From Micrococcus cohnii (GTDB lineage Bacteria > Actinomycetota > Actinomycetes > Actinomycetales > Micrococcaceae), in NCBI RefSeq assembly GCF_014205175.1, contig NZ_JACHNA010000001.1, positions 186,001-250,000 of the forward strand: 64,000 nt of DNA, given 5' to 3'. Shown piece by piece: positions 49,795 to 58,063 of the stretch (within the stretch, counting starts at the first letter, position 1; every line of letters begins with the position of its first letter). The position numbers were made by a program, and so were the translations under genes. Below the pieces are notes generated by a model that was given only the letters and a program-made list of their open reading frames with translations, made no database searches and was not told the DNA's origin.

Positions 49795-50651
49795 GCGTGG
49801 ATCTTCAGCCTTCGCTGGCCGACCAGGGCAACGACCTCCTCACCCAACGTGGAGCGCGTGAGCTGACGGATCAGATCAAGACCGGAATGGAGTCGGTCTG
49901 GCACCTGATCCGGGCTGCTTATCGCGGTCGGGCCTGGGAAGCGATTGGGTACCACTCCTGGGACGAATACGTCACACGAGAGTTCGGCAACCTCTATCTG
50001 CGGCCGCCGCTCGAAGAACGACAGAACGTGGTCCTGTCCCTGCGTGAGGCCGGAATGAGCACCCGAGCCATCGTGAGCGCCACGCAACTCTCGATTGGCA
50101 CGGTGCACCGCGAGCTGAGGAGTGCCGAGACAGCAGGTGTTCCAAATGGAACACCTGAAGACGAAGAACACACTCGTGTCCTCGGTGTCGACGGCAAGGA
50201 GTACCAGCCCGCACGCCCGCAAGCACCGAAGCCCGCCGTAGAGGCCGTTGAGGAAGACATCGACATTGACGCGGTCCTGGACATGCCCGCTGAGGAGTTT
50301 GGTGTCGAGCCTCTGGACATGGAGCAGCGCGACAAGGAAGAAGCTGGGCGCGCCCGTCGAGTGCTGACCGCGTTCAACGGGTCTGGGGCCGCAGCGGTTC
50401 CCGCGCTCATCAAGGCTGCCGCGCCGATGGCCTCGCTGGTCTCTCCGGCTACAGGGGAGGCCGCGGTTTCGGACGAGGAGCTGCACGGAGTCGTGTGGGA
50501 CTCCGCCCGGTGTGTGCGGACCCTGGCGAACGTGATTCAGAGCGTGGGCCGCGTGAAGGGCGAGTCCACGACAGAGATTCAGTCGACCTTGCGGGATGCG
50601 GTCGATGACCTGGACACCGTGCTGAAGCGGATTGAGGAGGTCGAGCAGTGA
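49791..50651 (+). CDS. ParB-like / HTH DNA-binding protein
   Basis: A 286-residue acidic protein. The N-terminal part (about 25-110) is helical with an HTH-like stretch SLREAGMSTRAIVSATQLSIGTVHREL, followed by VLGVDGKEYQPARP, a segment I associate with ParB-like proteins of actinobacterial plasmids and phages. The C-terminal third is helical (VVWDSARCVRTLANVIQSV). A role in partition or in replication control is inferred. GTG 49791 overlaps the XRE stop and its own stop overlaps the next start (GTGA). Confidence 0.6.
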   Translation: MSVDLQPSLADQGNDLLTQRGARELTDQIKTGMESVWHLIRAAYRGRAWEAIGYHSWDEYVTREFGNLYLRPPLEERQNVVLSLREAGMSTRAIVSATQLSIGTVHRELRSAETAGVPNGTPEDEEHTRVLGVDGKEYQPARPQAPKPAVEAVEEDIDIDAVLDMPAEEFGVEPLDMEQRDKEEAGRARRVLTAFNGSGAAAVPALIKAAAPMASLVSPATGEAAVSDEELHGVVWDSARCVRTLANVIQSVGRVKGESTTEIQSTLRDAVDDLDTVLKRIEEVEQ

Positions 50652-51742
50652 GTGCTCAGGAGCAGTGGGAGGCCCGGACGGCCCGGGCCCGACATGAGGA
50701 ATCCCCGGTCAGCGGGCAGGCTGCCGAGGATTCCACTCACGTCCATTCCACGATGCAGGTTGGCTCCAATTCATCGGTTGGACGAGATGAGGATACCGCG
50801 CCCGATGGTGCCGCGTCATCGGAGCGGCCCGTGGGAGTGCCCCGGCGGCTGGACCCTACGGACGGACGGTTCATTCGGGCGATTGTGATCGGGACGGCCA
50901 TCGCCGGGGTGGTGGCGTTCAGCATCAGCTTCGCGGCGTTGTACGAGGTCGCGTCCTGGCTGGGACTGCCGCTGTTCATGAGCTGGGCCGTGCCGGTGTT
51001 CATCGACCTGGCGATCCTCGTTTATGCAGGTTCGGTGCTGATCCATCAGGCCCGTGGCGAATCGGCGCGAGCGTCCTGGTGGGCGCTCGGGGCGTTCACG
51101 GGCTTGTCGATGATCGCTAACGGGGCTCATGCGATGAGCGCGCAGACCGGGAGCGTCTGGCAGTCCTTGGTGGGTGTGACCATCGCGGTGATGGTCCCGG
51201 TGGCCGTGTTCGTGGCTACCGATCAGCTGGCGCGGGTCGCGGTTGAGACGCCGGATTCCCGGCGCGCGGAGCAGGCGACGCAGATGTCGGAGGAGGCCGA
51301 GCAGATCCGGGCTCGGGCCGAGTTGGAGCGTCAGCGTGCCGAGGTTGAGGCGGAGCTCGCGGCCAGTCGTCGGCAGATCGAGTCGGCGCGGCGTGAAGCC
51401 GAGCGTGAGGCCGAGGTCGCTGAGGCTCGGCACCAGCGCGAGCTGGACCGGATGGGTCGTGAGGCTGAGGCCGAGGAGGTCCGGGCGAGCACTGCCTTGG
51501 AGTCCACGGCAACGGTGTCCGAGAGGCAGGAAGACACGACGGCCCCGGCTCCGGCTCCGGTGAAGGCATCGGGTGCTGAGGTGACCGCGTGGATCGTGGA
51601 GCAGGCCGAGGCGGGACAGGCCCCGTCGGCGGCGGAGATTGCCGAGCGGTTTGGGTGCTCGGAGCGCACGGGGCGTCGCCGACTGGCTGATGCGCGTGAG
51701 GCGCACCCGGAGTCGTTCAGCGTGGAGGAGGAGCAGGCATGA
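50648..51742 (+). CDS. DUF2637-type membrane protein with coiled coil and C-terminal HTH
   Basis: A 364-residue protein. Four hydrophobic segments at about 75-100, 110-132, 142-162 and 172-192 match the DUF2637 membrane domain found in Streptomyces plasmids and conjugative elements (Spd-like). A long charged coiled coil follows (about 205-280, Glu/Arg/Ala rich). The last 55 residues carry an HTH (SAAEIAERFGCSERTGRRRLADA). Membrane anchoring combined with DNA binding suggests tethering of element DNA to the membrane. GTG 50648 and ATGA overlaps couple it to its neighbours. Confidence 0.7.
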   Translation: MSAQEQWEARTARARHEESPVSGQAAEDSTHVHSTMQVGSNSSVGRDEDTAPDGAASSERPVGVPRRLDPTDGRFIRAIVIGTAIAGVVAFSISFAALYEVASWLGLPLFMSWAVPVFIDLAILVYAGSVLIHQARGESARASWWALGAFTGLSMIANGAHAMSAQTGSVWQSLVGVTIAVMVPVAVFVATDQLARVAVETPDSRRAEQATQMSEEAEQIRARAELERQRAEVEAELAASRRQIESARREAEREAEVAEARHQRELDRMGREAEAEEVRASTALESTATVSERQEDTTAPAPAPVKASGAEVTAWIVEQAEAGQAPSAAEIAERFGCSERTGRRRLADAREAHPESFSVEEEQA

Positions 51743-52047
51743 GCACGACCGGACGTGAGGACCACGAGGTCGAGATGAACGTGATGGCGGCGGAGTGGGC
51801 CATGAATCGCACCGAGACCACGAGCGTGGAGCAGCGGATGGTGCTGATCCAGCTGGCGGCACGGGCTGACGAGGACGGACGTGGGGCCGTGTCGTTGGCA
51901 CAGCTGGCGCAGTCCAGTGCGCTGACGGTCGGGCAGGTCGAGCGGCATCTTGCCGGGATGAGCTGGCGGCGCGTGCTGGTCGTTGAGGTGCACGACGGGC
52001 GGGTGCTGTACCGGCTTCCGCTGACGGAGAGCGAGGGTCAGGCATGA
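51739..52047 (+). CDS. Small winged-helix protein related to the following initiator
   Basis: A 102-residue protein with a winged-helix pattern: AEWAMNRTETTSVEQRMVLIQLAARADEDG, SLAQLAQSSALTVGQVERHL, VLVVEVHDGRVLYRLPL. It aligns by eye with the first ~90 residues of the next protein (MMWARRVTETG...LNTGQAFVLLLLGDHADEE), so the two look like a duplicated HTH_36-type domain. It may be a copy-control partner; this is inference. ATGA overlaps at both ends. Confidence 0.6.
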   Translation: MSTTGREDHEVEMNVMAAEWAMNRTETTSVEQRMVLIQLAARADEDGRGAVSLAQLAQSSALTVGQVERHLAGMSWRRVLVVEVHDGRVLYRLPLTESEGQA

Positions 52048-53072
52048 GTATCGAGGCGATGATGTGGGCGCGTCGGGTCACGGAGACCGGCGTGCTGAAC
52101 ACCGGCCAGGCGTTCGTGCTGCTGCTCTTGGGGGATCACGCGGACGAGGAGTGGAGCTGCTTCCCGGGCCAGGAGCTGCTGGCTCAGGGGACGGCGCAGT
52201 CGGTGCGGTCGGTCCAGCGTCAGCTGACGAGGCTGGAGGAGCTGGGACTGATCTCGGTGAAGCCGATCTACGGCGGCAGGGACCGTGGTCGGACGGGATC
52301 GCGGTACCAGCTGCACCCTCAGACACTGGAGACGGTCACTGGAGAGCAGGTCGAGAACCGCATGAATCCGCGGGGCGACAATCTGTCGTCCAAATCCGAG
52401 AACCGCATGAGCACGCGGGGCGACAATCTGTCGCCCAAATCCGAGAACCGCATGAATACGCGCCCTGACACTTTGTCGCCCAAACCTGATTTGGGCGACA
52501 CCGTGTCCGATTTGGGCGACAACCACGACATCGCGCCTTATAAGGATCGCGCGCGGACTAACCCTCAAGAACCCTCATTGACTGATCCGTCCGTCAGTCC
52601 GTCTGTCGTCTCCGGTACGCGAGGCGACGACGACGGACCGACGACGGACGACGAGTCCCAGGACGAGGGGGAGGTGGTCCCGGCTTCGCATCGGGGCGTC
52701 GACCTGACCGAGTTGGTCCAGCGAGTCCCAGCCGCTGACTCCCTGGAGGCTGGGCAGGTGCGCTCCATCGTGGACGTGGTCCTGGCTCGGGCGGCTGGAC
52801 CGGTCCGTAAGCCCACCGCGTTCGTGGCCAGGTCGTTGGCCGCCGAGTTCGAGGAGCTGGTGGCGGTTACCCGCCCACGGTCTGCGCCGTCGAGCGGTGC
52901 CGGGGCTGGGCCGGTTGCGGTCCGTCAGGGCCGGGTCGGTGAGCCGTGCGAGAACCCGGGGGTGCATGTGCCCAACTACGGGCGGTCTGTGCTCGATGAC
53001 TGCCCGCACTGCCGGATCGAGCGCCGGATGATCCCGCGTGAGCCGGTCGGAGCCGGGGCGGTGCGTGACTGA
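52044..53072 (+). CDS. Winged-helix replication-initiator-like protein carrying internal repeats
   Basis: A 342-residue protein. Residues 1-95 form a winged helix of the HTH_36 / phage O-protein type (QELLAQGTAQSVRSVQRQLTRLEELGLI). Residues 104-148 are three 15-residue tandem repeats (ENRMNPRGDNLSSKS type), then a Pro/Asp-rich linker, a helical segment (about 225-280), and a Cys-containing tail (CPHC). Lambda O and similar initiators have iterons inside their own gene between the DNA-binding and helicase-recruiting parts; the DNA here shows the same layout. ATG 52044 overlaps the previous stop (ATGA); the stop overlaps the next gene (TGATG). Confidence 0.65.
   Translation: MSIEAMMWARRVTETGVLNTGQAFVLLLLGDHADEEWSCFPGQELLAQGTAQSVRSVQRQLTRLEELGLISVKPIYGGRDRGRTGSRYQLHPQTLETVTGEQVENRMNPRGDNLSSKSENRMSTRGDNLSPKSENRMNTRPDTLSPKPDLGDTVSDLGDNHDIAPYKDRARTNPQEPSLTDPSVSPSVVSGTRGDDDGPTTDDESQDEGEVVPASHRGVDLTELVQRVPAADSLEAGQVRSIVDVVLARAAGPVRKPTAFVARSLAAEFEELVAVTRPRSAPSSGAGAGPVAVRQGRVGEPCENPGVHVPNYGRSVLDDCPHCRIERRMIPREPVGAGAVRD
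52353..52523. repeat. Iteron-like array inside the initiator gene
   Basis: Three 45-nt tandem repeats (52353-52397, 52398-52442, 52443-52487) are followed by two inverted repeat units (52488-52508, 52509-52523). The core GGGCGACA occurs at 52373, 52418, 52493 and 52514; its complement TGTCGCCC is at 52429 and 52474, with one mismatch at 52384. TGTCGCCCAAA (52474-52484) and TTTGGGCGACA (52490-52500) form a perfect palindrome with a 5-nt spacer. A small AT-rich palindrome, CCTTATAAGG, lies at 52536-52545. Candidate replication origin. Confidence 0.7.
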
Positions 53073-53911
53073 TGGGTGAGCGCAACCAGCAGATGACCGA
53101 GGCCGTAGAGGTCTCGGGGGAGGAGCTGGCCGAAGCGGTCGCTTCGGTGCGCGGCACGGTGGTCTCCGTGCTCGGCCCCGCGGGCAACGGTGACGTCGTG
53201 GACGACGTTCTCCAGACCACGTGGGAGGCCGCGTGGAAGTCGCGGGACCGGTTTGACGCCGAGCGCGGATCGTTGCGGACCTGGGTCGGCACAATCGCCC
53301 GGAACAAGGCTGTCGATCACCTGCGTTCGGTCGCTGGGGATCGGGACCGGCAGGAGGTTTTCGAGGCGTCGGCGGTCGCCCGTGAGAAGAACTCGGTGTC
53401 GATGTTCCTGGCTGATCCGACCGACGAGGTTGTCGACGCGATGACCGCGCACAGCGAGGTCGCCGCGATCATGCGGGCCACGTTCGCGTGCATGGAGTCT
53501 CGGCAGATGGCCGCTCGGGCGTTGGCGGTGGTGATGGTCTACCGCGACGACGTGGCGGCTGCGTCGGCGGCGATGGGTGTCTCGGTATCCGCGTTGCGGC
53601 AGGCCCGCCGTGAGCTGGTGCGTTGCGCCCGTGTGGTGCGCGCGGCCCAGCGGGTCGCGGCGTCAGGTGCGCCGGTGACGTTGCGGGTGCTGGTGGGCTG
53701 CCTGCCCGACGACGGCGACGCGGGCGACTGGTCCCGCCAGGTGGCGCTGGCCTGCGCGAAGGCCGGGGGCCGTTTCGAGGCCGTCACGGTCGAGCACATC
53801 ATGCAGACCACCGGGTTCAGCCACTCCACGAGCAGGCAGTACCTCGCGGATACGCGGCATCTGCTGCGGGTCGCGTCGACGGTGATTCGGAACGAGAGGG
53901 GAGAGCAGTGA
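53072..53911 (+). CDS. ECF-like RNA polymerase sigma factor
   Basis: A 279-residue protein. Sigma region 2 is clear: DVVDDVLQTTWEAAWKSRDRFDAERGSLRTWVGTIARNKAVDHLRS (in two parts, about 40-90). A region-4-like HTH follows (VAAASAAMGVSVSALRQARRELV, about 155-177). A C-terminal extension of about 90 residues has another HTH-like stretch (HIMQTTGFSHSTSRQYLADTRHLLR). Longer than usual ECF factors (~180). It probably directs transcription of element genes. ATG 53072 overlaps the previous stop by one base; the next gene overlaps its end (GTGA). Confidence 0.75.
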   Translation: MGERNQQMTEAVEVSGEELAEAVASVRGTVVSVLGPAGNGDVVDDVLQTTWEAAWKSRDRFDAERGSLRTWVGTIARNKAVDHLRSVAGDRDRQEVFEASAVAREKNSVSMFLADPTDEVVDAMTAHSEVAAIMRATFACMESRQMAARALAVVMVYRDDVAAASAAMGVSVSALRQARRELVRCARVVRAAQRVAASGAPVTLRVLVGCLPDDGDAGDWSRQVALACAKAGGRFEAVTVEHIMQTTGFSHSTSRQYLADTRHLLRVASTVIRNERGEQ

Positions 53912-54171
53912 ACGAGCAGGAGACGCAAGAGCAGGGTGAGCCGCAGGTGATCTACATCGAGCGGGACAAGCCGAAGAAGCGGCTGAAGGACTCGGTGCAG
54001 AAGGCAGCGGCGCAGTGGCGTGAGAACTCGGTCGACGCGCCGTTGCCGGAGCAGCTGAGCGAGCGAGTTCCGGCGAGCTGGGACTCGCCACGAGGCCGGG
54101 CGCTGATCGGGGTGGTGTGCCTGGTGATGCTCGCCCTCTGGGTGCTGGTGATGGTTCTGGTGCTGTCGTGA
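53908..54171 (+). CDS. Small tail-anchored membrane protein
   Basis: An 87-residue protein: acidic N-terminus, a charged middle (IERDKPKKRLKDSVQKAA) and one transmembrane segment at the very C-terminus (about 67-86). GTG 53908 overlaps the stop of the sigma-factor gene. Its position and topology would suit an anti-sigma or a small transfer protein, but there is no recognised motif. Confidence 0.6.
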   Translation: MNEQETQEQGEPQVIYIERDKPKKRLKDSVQKAAAQWRENSVDAPLPEQLSERVPASWDSPRGRALIGVVCLVMLALWVLVMVLVLS

Positions 54172-54241
54172 CAGACACGGAGGGCGGGGCCGACGAACTT
54201 GTGATGAGACCAGACAACGGGCAACGGGAAGGGTAGAGACG

Positions 54242-54868
54242 ATGTTGGACGGGATTGATCCGGACGGACTGTCCGAGTGGACGACCCTGGCAGGTTGGGT
54301 GATGGGCTCCGCGCTGGTGCTGCTGATGGTGGCGGTGGCGGGGGGTGTCGCGCTGGCCCTCTGGGGCAAGGTCGTGTTTTCGTCGCGGGCGATTCGCCGT
54401 GGGTGGGCCACGGTGGGTGTGACCGCGGTGGGCGCGTCGATCGTGGCGAGTTCGGCGGCGGCTGCACAGTGGGGGACCAGCTTGGGGACCTCGGAGCTGA
54501 TGCCGGCAGGTGCGCGGCCGCAGGCTGTGGAGGTGAAGAAGGAAGCACCGAAGCAGTCGTGTACGGACATGGCGGTGCGCGACTTCACGAAGGAGGACCC
54601 GAAGCCCTCTGAGGAGGAGATCAAGCGGGTCGTGAAGAAGGTGACCGATGGGCAGTTCGAGCACGATGTCGTGCAGACGGCGGTCGCGCCGGGCGATATC
54701 TCGGTGAACTCGCTGAAGTGGTATGCCGCCGAGGGTGATGACTGTTCCGCGAAGAACGAGTCCGTGGAGAAGGGCACGGAGGTCAAGGTTGAGGTGACGC
54801 AGGTCCTCAACGGTGCGGACGGGAAGTTCCGCCGTTCGACGAAAACGGAGACGTTCACTGTCGGGTGA
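54242..54868 (+). CDS. Membrane protein with exported C-terminal domain, unknown
   Basis: A 208-residue protein with two hydrophobic segments (about 14-42 and 57-78) and a soluble, Lys/Glu-rich domain of about 125 residues containing two Cys (SCTDM and DDCSAK) that could form a disulfide. This layout suits an extracytoplasmic component of the conjugation machinery. ATG 54242 has GGGAAGGG about 10 nt upstream. It is followed by a strong terminator. Confidence 0.6.
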   Translation: MLDGIDPDGLSEWTTLAGWVMGSALVLLMVAVAGGVALALWGKVVFSSRAIRRGWATVGVTAVGASIVASSAAAAQWGTSLGTSELMPAGARPQAVEVKKEAPKQSCTDMAVRDFTKEDPKPSEEEIKRVVKKVTDGQFEHDVVQTAVAPGDISVNSLKWYAAEGDDCSAKNESVEKGTEVKVEVTQVLNGADGKFRRSTKTETFTVG

Positions 54869-54892
54869 CTGGAGTTGGCTCCCGTTGGAGTC

Positions 54893-54936
54893 AGGCCCCT
54901 GACGTTCTGCTGCGGCAGGACGTCAGGGGCCTTTCT
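54893..54936 (+). terminator. Strong intrinsic terminator
   Basis: A 13-bp arm (54893-54905) pairs with 54920-54932, with an inner CTGC/GCAG pairing and a TGCG tetraloop, followed by TTTCT. It separates the replication/regulation operon from the secretion genes. It is the clearest intrinsic terminator in the window. Confidence 0.8.
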
Positions 54937-55053
54937 CGTGTCCCAAGGGCCTGACATGCCCCTGGGGTCGTGACGACGTACATCTGGCAGCGGGCGCCTG
55001 CCTGCTGGCCGGTGACCTGCCGGTCGACTTCATCACTCATACAGGAGGAACTG

Positions 55054-55368
55054 ATGATGAATCTGACCACGACCCTGGCCGCCGGTGTCCCGCTGGCTGC
55101 TGAGGTTCCGGAGATTTCTCCGTCGTACGACGCGCCCTGGATGGACACGCTCGAGAACGTGACCGCCATGGTCATCGGCTCGTGTCTCGTCGCGATCATG
55201 GCTGCGGTCGCTATTGGCGGCATGATCTGGCTGTTCGGCAAGCTCTCGAAGTCCGGTGGTGCTCAGTCCGTGGGCATCTCGATCTTCCTCTGGGGCGTCG
55301 TCGGCGGCGCGCTGATCGCGTCGGTTTCGGCGCTGGTCCGCTGGGGCGCGGGTCTGACGCTGTTCTGA
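55054..55368 (+). CDS. VirB2-like small membrane protein (candidate pilin)
   Basis: A 104-residue protein with a signal-like N-terminus (MMNLTTTLAAGVPLAAE) and two strong hydrophobic segments (about 37-60 and 72-98) around a short basic loop (GKLSKSGGAQ), the layout of VirB2/TrbC pilins. ATG 55054 (or 55057) follows an excellent AGGAGG. It is first in the secretion gene run and is followed by the VirB6-like gene. The pilin role is inferred from topology and position. Confidence 0.6.
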   Translation: MMNLTTTLAAGVPLAAEVPEISPSYDAPWMDTLENVTAMVIGSCLVAIMAAVAIGGMIWLFGKLSKSGGAQSVGISIFLWGVVGGALIASVSALVRWGAGLTLF

Positions 55369-55410
55369 TCTGAGACCCGGTAGAGCGCACTCACGGAGGA
55401 GGTAGCCAAA

Positions 55411-56457
55411 ATGTGGGAGAAAGACTTCCAAGAATGGATGAACGGGTCGATCCTCGGGTTGGCGAAGGCCGCCTGGGGATTGCTCAAAGACTCCTTCGCC
55501 GTGGGTGCGCTCACCCCGGAGTGGTGGGTGTCGGTCGTCGGTGGGCAGGTAACCACCACCGTTGAGGGCGGCGGGACCGTGGTGGTCGATCACCCGGGAA
55601 TGTTGAACATCATCGTGGTGGCGATGCTGCCGTTGTTGATCGTGTTCGTGGTCATTCAGGTGGTGCTCTCGGCACTGCGTGGGTCCACGGCAGGGATGAT
55701 GCGGGCGCTGGTGACGGCAGTGTTCTCGGTGCCATTCACTTACGTCACTGTCGGATTGGTCTGGTTGGCCATGGGGGCCACACAGGCGATGACGATGTGG
55801 ATTCTCGAGGTTGGTTACGAGGGGTCCGAGGGCGAGGACCAGGCCGTCTCGGCAGTGCTCAACCTGTTCGGGCTGAGCTACAACGGCAAGGATGACGAGA
55901 TCATCCTCGATGAGAACTATGCGCAGTGGCAGATGGCCTCTAAGGACGCCGAGAACGGCATGATCCTGGTCGCTTGGCTCGTGGCGTTGGTGATCTTCAT
56001 CGCGTGCTTCGTGTTGATGGCGATGATGATCTTCCGGACCGTCGTGATCCTGCTGCTGGCTTCGTTCGCTGCTCCGGCGATCTTCTCGCTGGCCCTGGAA
56101 CCGGCGAAGGCGCTGGCGGGTCGGTGGCTGTCGATGGTCATTGGACTGTTGATGGCTGCGCCGGTCGGTGCGGCGACGATCCGGTTGGGCATGTCGATGG
56201 CGGCGCTGTCGACGGACTGGATTCAAACCGTGGCTGGCCTGGTTCTGGTGTTCGTCGCGGCCGCGATGCCGCTGGTGATGCTGTCGATGGTCACGTGGAT
56301 CAGCGGCGGTAGCCAGGGTGTCGAGCAGGCGGGCGTGATGGCCGCAGGCCGCGCTGGACGCGGTGTTCAGAATTCGATGAGAGGTGCCTCGGTTCGTGCC
56401 GGGCGAATGAGTCAGCGCGCGGCGTCGATGGCCGTGAGAGGAGGGCGGATGCGATGA
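55411..56457 (+). CDS. VirB6/TrbL-like polytopic membrane protein
   Basis: A 348-residue protein with about six to seven hydrophobic segments (roughly 68-90, 105-130, 185-215, 217-235, 240-265, 270-292) and a Ser/Arg/Gly-rich basic cytoplasmic tail. This matches the inner-membrane channel component of type IV secretion (VirB6/TrbL group). ATG 55411 follows GGAGGAGGT. It overlaps the next gene (ATGA). Confidence 0.7.
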   Translation: MWEKDFQEWMNGSILGLAKAAWGLLKDSFAVGALTPEWWVSVVGGQVTTTVEGGGTVVVDHPGMLNIIVVAMLPLLIVFVVIQVVLSALRGSTAGMMRALVTAVFSVPFTYVTVGLVWLAMGATQAMTMWILEVGYEGSEGEDQAVSAVLNLFGLSYNGKDDEIILDENYAQWQMASKDAENGMILVAWLVALVIFIACFVLMAMMIFRTVVILLLASFAAPAIFSLALEPAKALAGRWLSMVIGLLMAAPVGAATIRLGMSMAALSTDWIQTVAGLVLVFVAAAMPLVMLSMVTWISGGSQGVEQAGVMAAGRAGRGVQNSMRGASVRAGRMSQRAASMAVRGGRMR

Positions 56458-58043
56458 GCACCGTGGAAAAGCAGTTTGTCGAGTCCGAGTACGACGGAGT
56501 CCGGTTCCCGCAGGAGCGCACGGCAGGGCTATTGCTCGGGCTGACCTGGGATCAGCTGATCGTCGTCGGGTTCGGGGCGGTGTTCCTGCTGGTGAGCCTG
56601 TTCCGGGGCGGCTGGGCGATCCTTTTTGGTGTGCTTGTGCTGGCGGTCTGCACCGCGTTCGGGGTGGTGCGGTTCCGGGGTCGGTCCCTGCCTGCATGGG
56701 TTGCTGTCGGGCTGCGATACGCCAAGCGTGGAGCGGGCGATCAGCTGGAGTACCGACAGGGTCTGTCTCCGGCACACGAACTGAAGCTGCTTGATGGTGA
56801 ACCGCAGGTGCGTGCGCTGGAGGTCGAGCAGAAGGCGACCCGCACGCCGAAGGGCGCTATCAAGCCCGGCAACCCGACGAGGTTCCGCCTGCCAGGCGGG
56901 GCCAGCGAGCTGAAGGCGTATGCGTTGCCGAACGGTGCCGGGTTCGTGTGGGACCCGCATGAGCGTGAGGCCGTGATCTGCGCGAAGGTCATCACCAGCC
57001 GTGGGTTCAGCCTCGAGTCGTTCGACGCGCAGGAGGAGCGGTCCCTGTCGTGGGGTGCGGCGCTGGCTGGGTTATCCCGGATGCCGGGTGTGGTGCGCGT
57101 GCAGGCATCGGACCAGACCACCCTGATTTCCGGGTCGGCGGTGCAGGGGTTCTACGAGTCGAAGCAGGAGCAGTCCGGGATGAATGCGGCTGAGGTTGAC
57201 CCGTTCCTGGACCAGGCGTTCAAGGAGTTGATGAAGGAAGCGCAGTCGATGCCGGTGCATGAGCAGTGGCTGTCCGTGGTCGTCTCCCCTGCGCAGATTG
57301 GGTCGCGGCTGAAGGGGATGGGCGGCGGTCTTCCGGCCCTGATGGAGTACACGCTGAAGCTGATGACGACCATCGAGGGGCACTTGCCGCGTTCGGGTAC
57401 GCGGGTCGCGGCCTGGCACTCGCCCCGGTCGTTGGCGGCGCTGTCGCGTGCGGCGTTCGATCCTGATTCGTCGGTGACGGTGACGATGACCGGTGAGGAC
57501 GGGGAGCTGCGCGGCACCGCGCCCGCGTCGGCGGGGCCGATGGCCGTGGACGTCCACCCGGGCTACCTGGAGATGGACGGCTACCTGCATCGCACGTTCA
57601 AGATCGCGGAGCTGCCACAGGAGACAGCGCGACTCGGGTTCTTGGACGAGCTGGTGTTCTCCGGGGACTTCCGGCACACGGTGACTGTGGTGATGTCGCC
57701 AGTTGACCGCGCGAAGGCGATGCGCGCGACGCGGGGGCGGCGGTCCTCGTGGGAGTCGGATTCGCGGACGTTGAAGGCGATGGACCGGCCGCCGTCGCCG
57801 GAGCACGAGCAGGAGCTGGTCGACATCATGCGCGAGCAGGACGAGCTGATGCGGCGGCACGCGTCGCTGGACATGGTCGTGCTGGTCACGGTGACCGCGC
57901 GGAGCCTGTCGGAGCTGGAAGCGGCCTCGAACGATGTTGTCACGGACGCCATTGCGACTGGGTGCGAACTGCGCCCGCTGTGGCTCGAACAGGACTCGGC
58001 GTTCATGGCCGCGGCGCTGCCTTTCGGACGGATCAAGCTGTGA
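56454..58043 (+). CDS. SCO6880-family type IV secretion protein (VirB3/VirB4-N-like)
   Basis: A 529-residue protein. Two N-terminal hydrophobic segments (about 30-52 and 53-72) are followed by a soluble part without a P-loop: LEYRQGLSPAHELKLL, a region with EERSLSWGAALAGL, PVHEQWLSVVV, and VTARSLSELEAASNDVV. This is the pattern of the SCO6880 family in actinobacterial conjugative elements, which I read as VirB3 fused to the N-terminal half of VirB4. The ATPase half appears to be the gene at 58225. ATG 56454 overlaps the VirB6-like stop. Confidence 0.68.
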   Translation: MSTVEKQFVESEYDGVRFPQERTAGLLLGLTWDQLIVVGFGAVFLLVSLFRGGWAILFGVLVLAVCTAFGVVRFRGRSLPAWVAVGLRYAKRGAGDQLEYRQGLSPAHELKLLDGEPQVRALEVEQKATRTPKGAIKPGNPTRFRLPGGASELKAYALPNGAGFVWDPHEREAVICAKVITSRGFSLESFDAQEERSLSWGAALAGLSRMPGVVRVQASDQTTLISGSAVQGFYESKQEQSGMNAAEVDPFLDQAFKELMKEAQSMPVHEQWLSVVVSPAQIGSRLKGMGGGLPALMEYTLKLMTTIEGHLPRSGTRVAAWHSPRSLAALSRAAFDPDSSVTVTMTGEDGELRGTAPASAGPMAVDVHPGYLEMDGYLHRTFKIAELPQETARLGFLDELVFSGDFRHTVTVVMSPVDRAKAMRATRGRRSSWESDSRTLKAMDRPPSPEHEQELVDIMREQDELMRRHASLDMVVLVTVTARSLSELEAASNDVVTDAIATGCELRPLWLEQDSAFMAAALPFGRIKL

Positions 58044-58063
58044 CGAGCAGGGGAGGACGAGAG

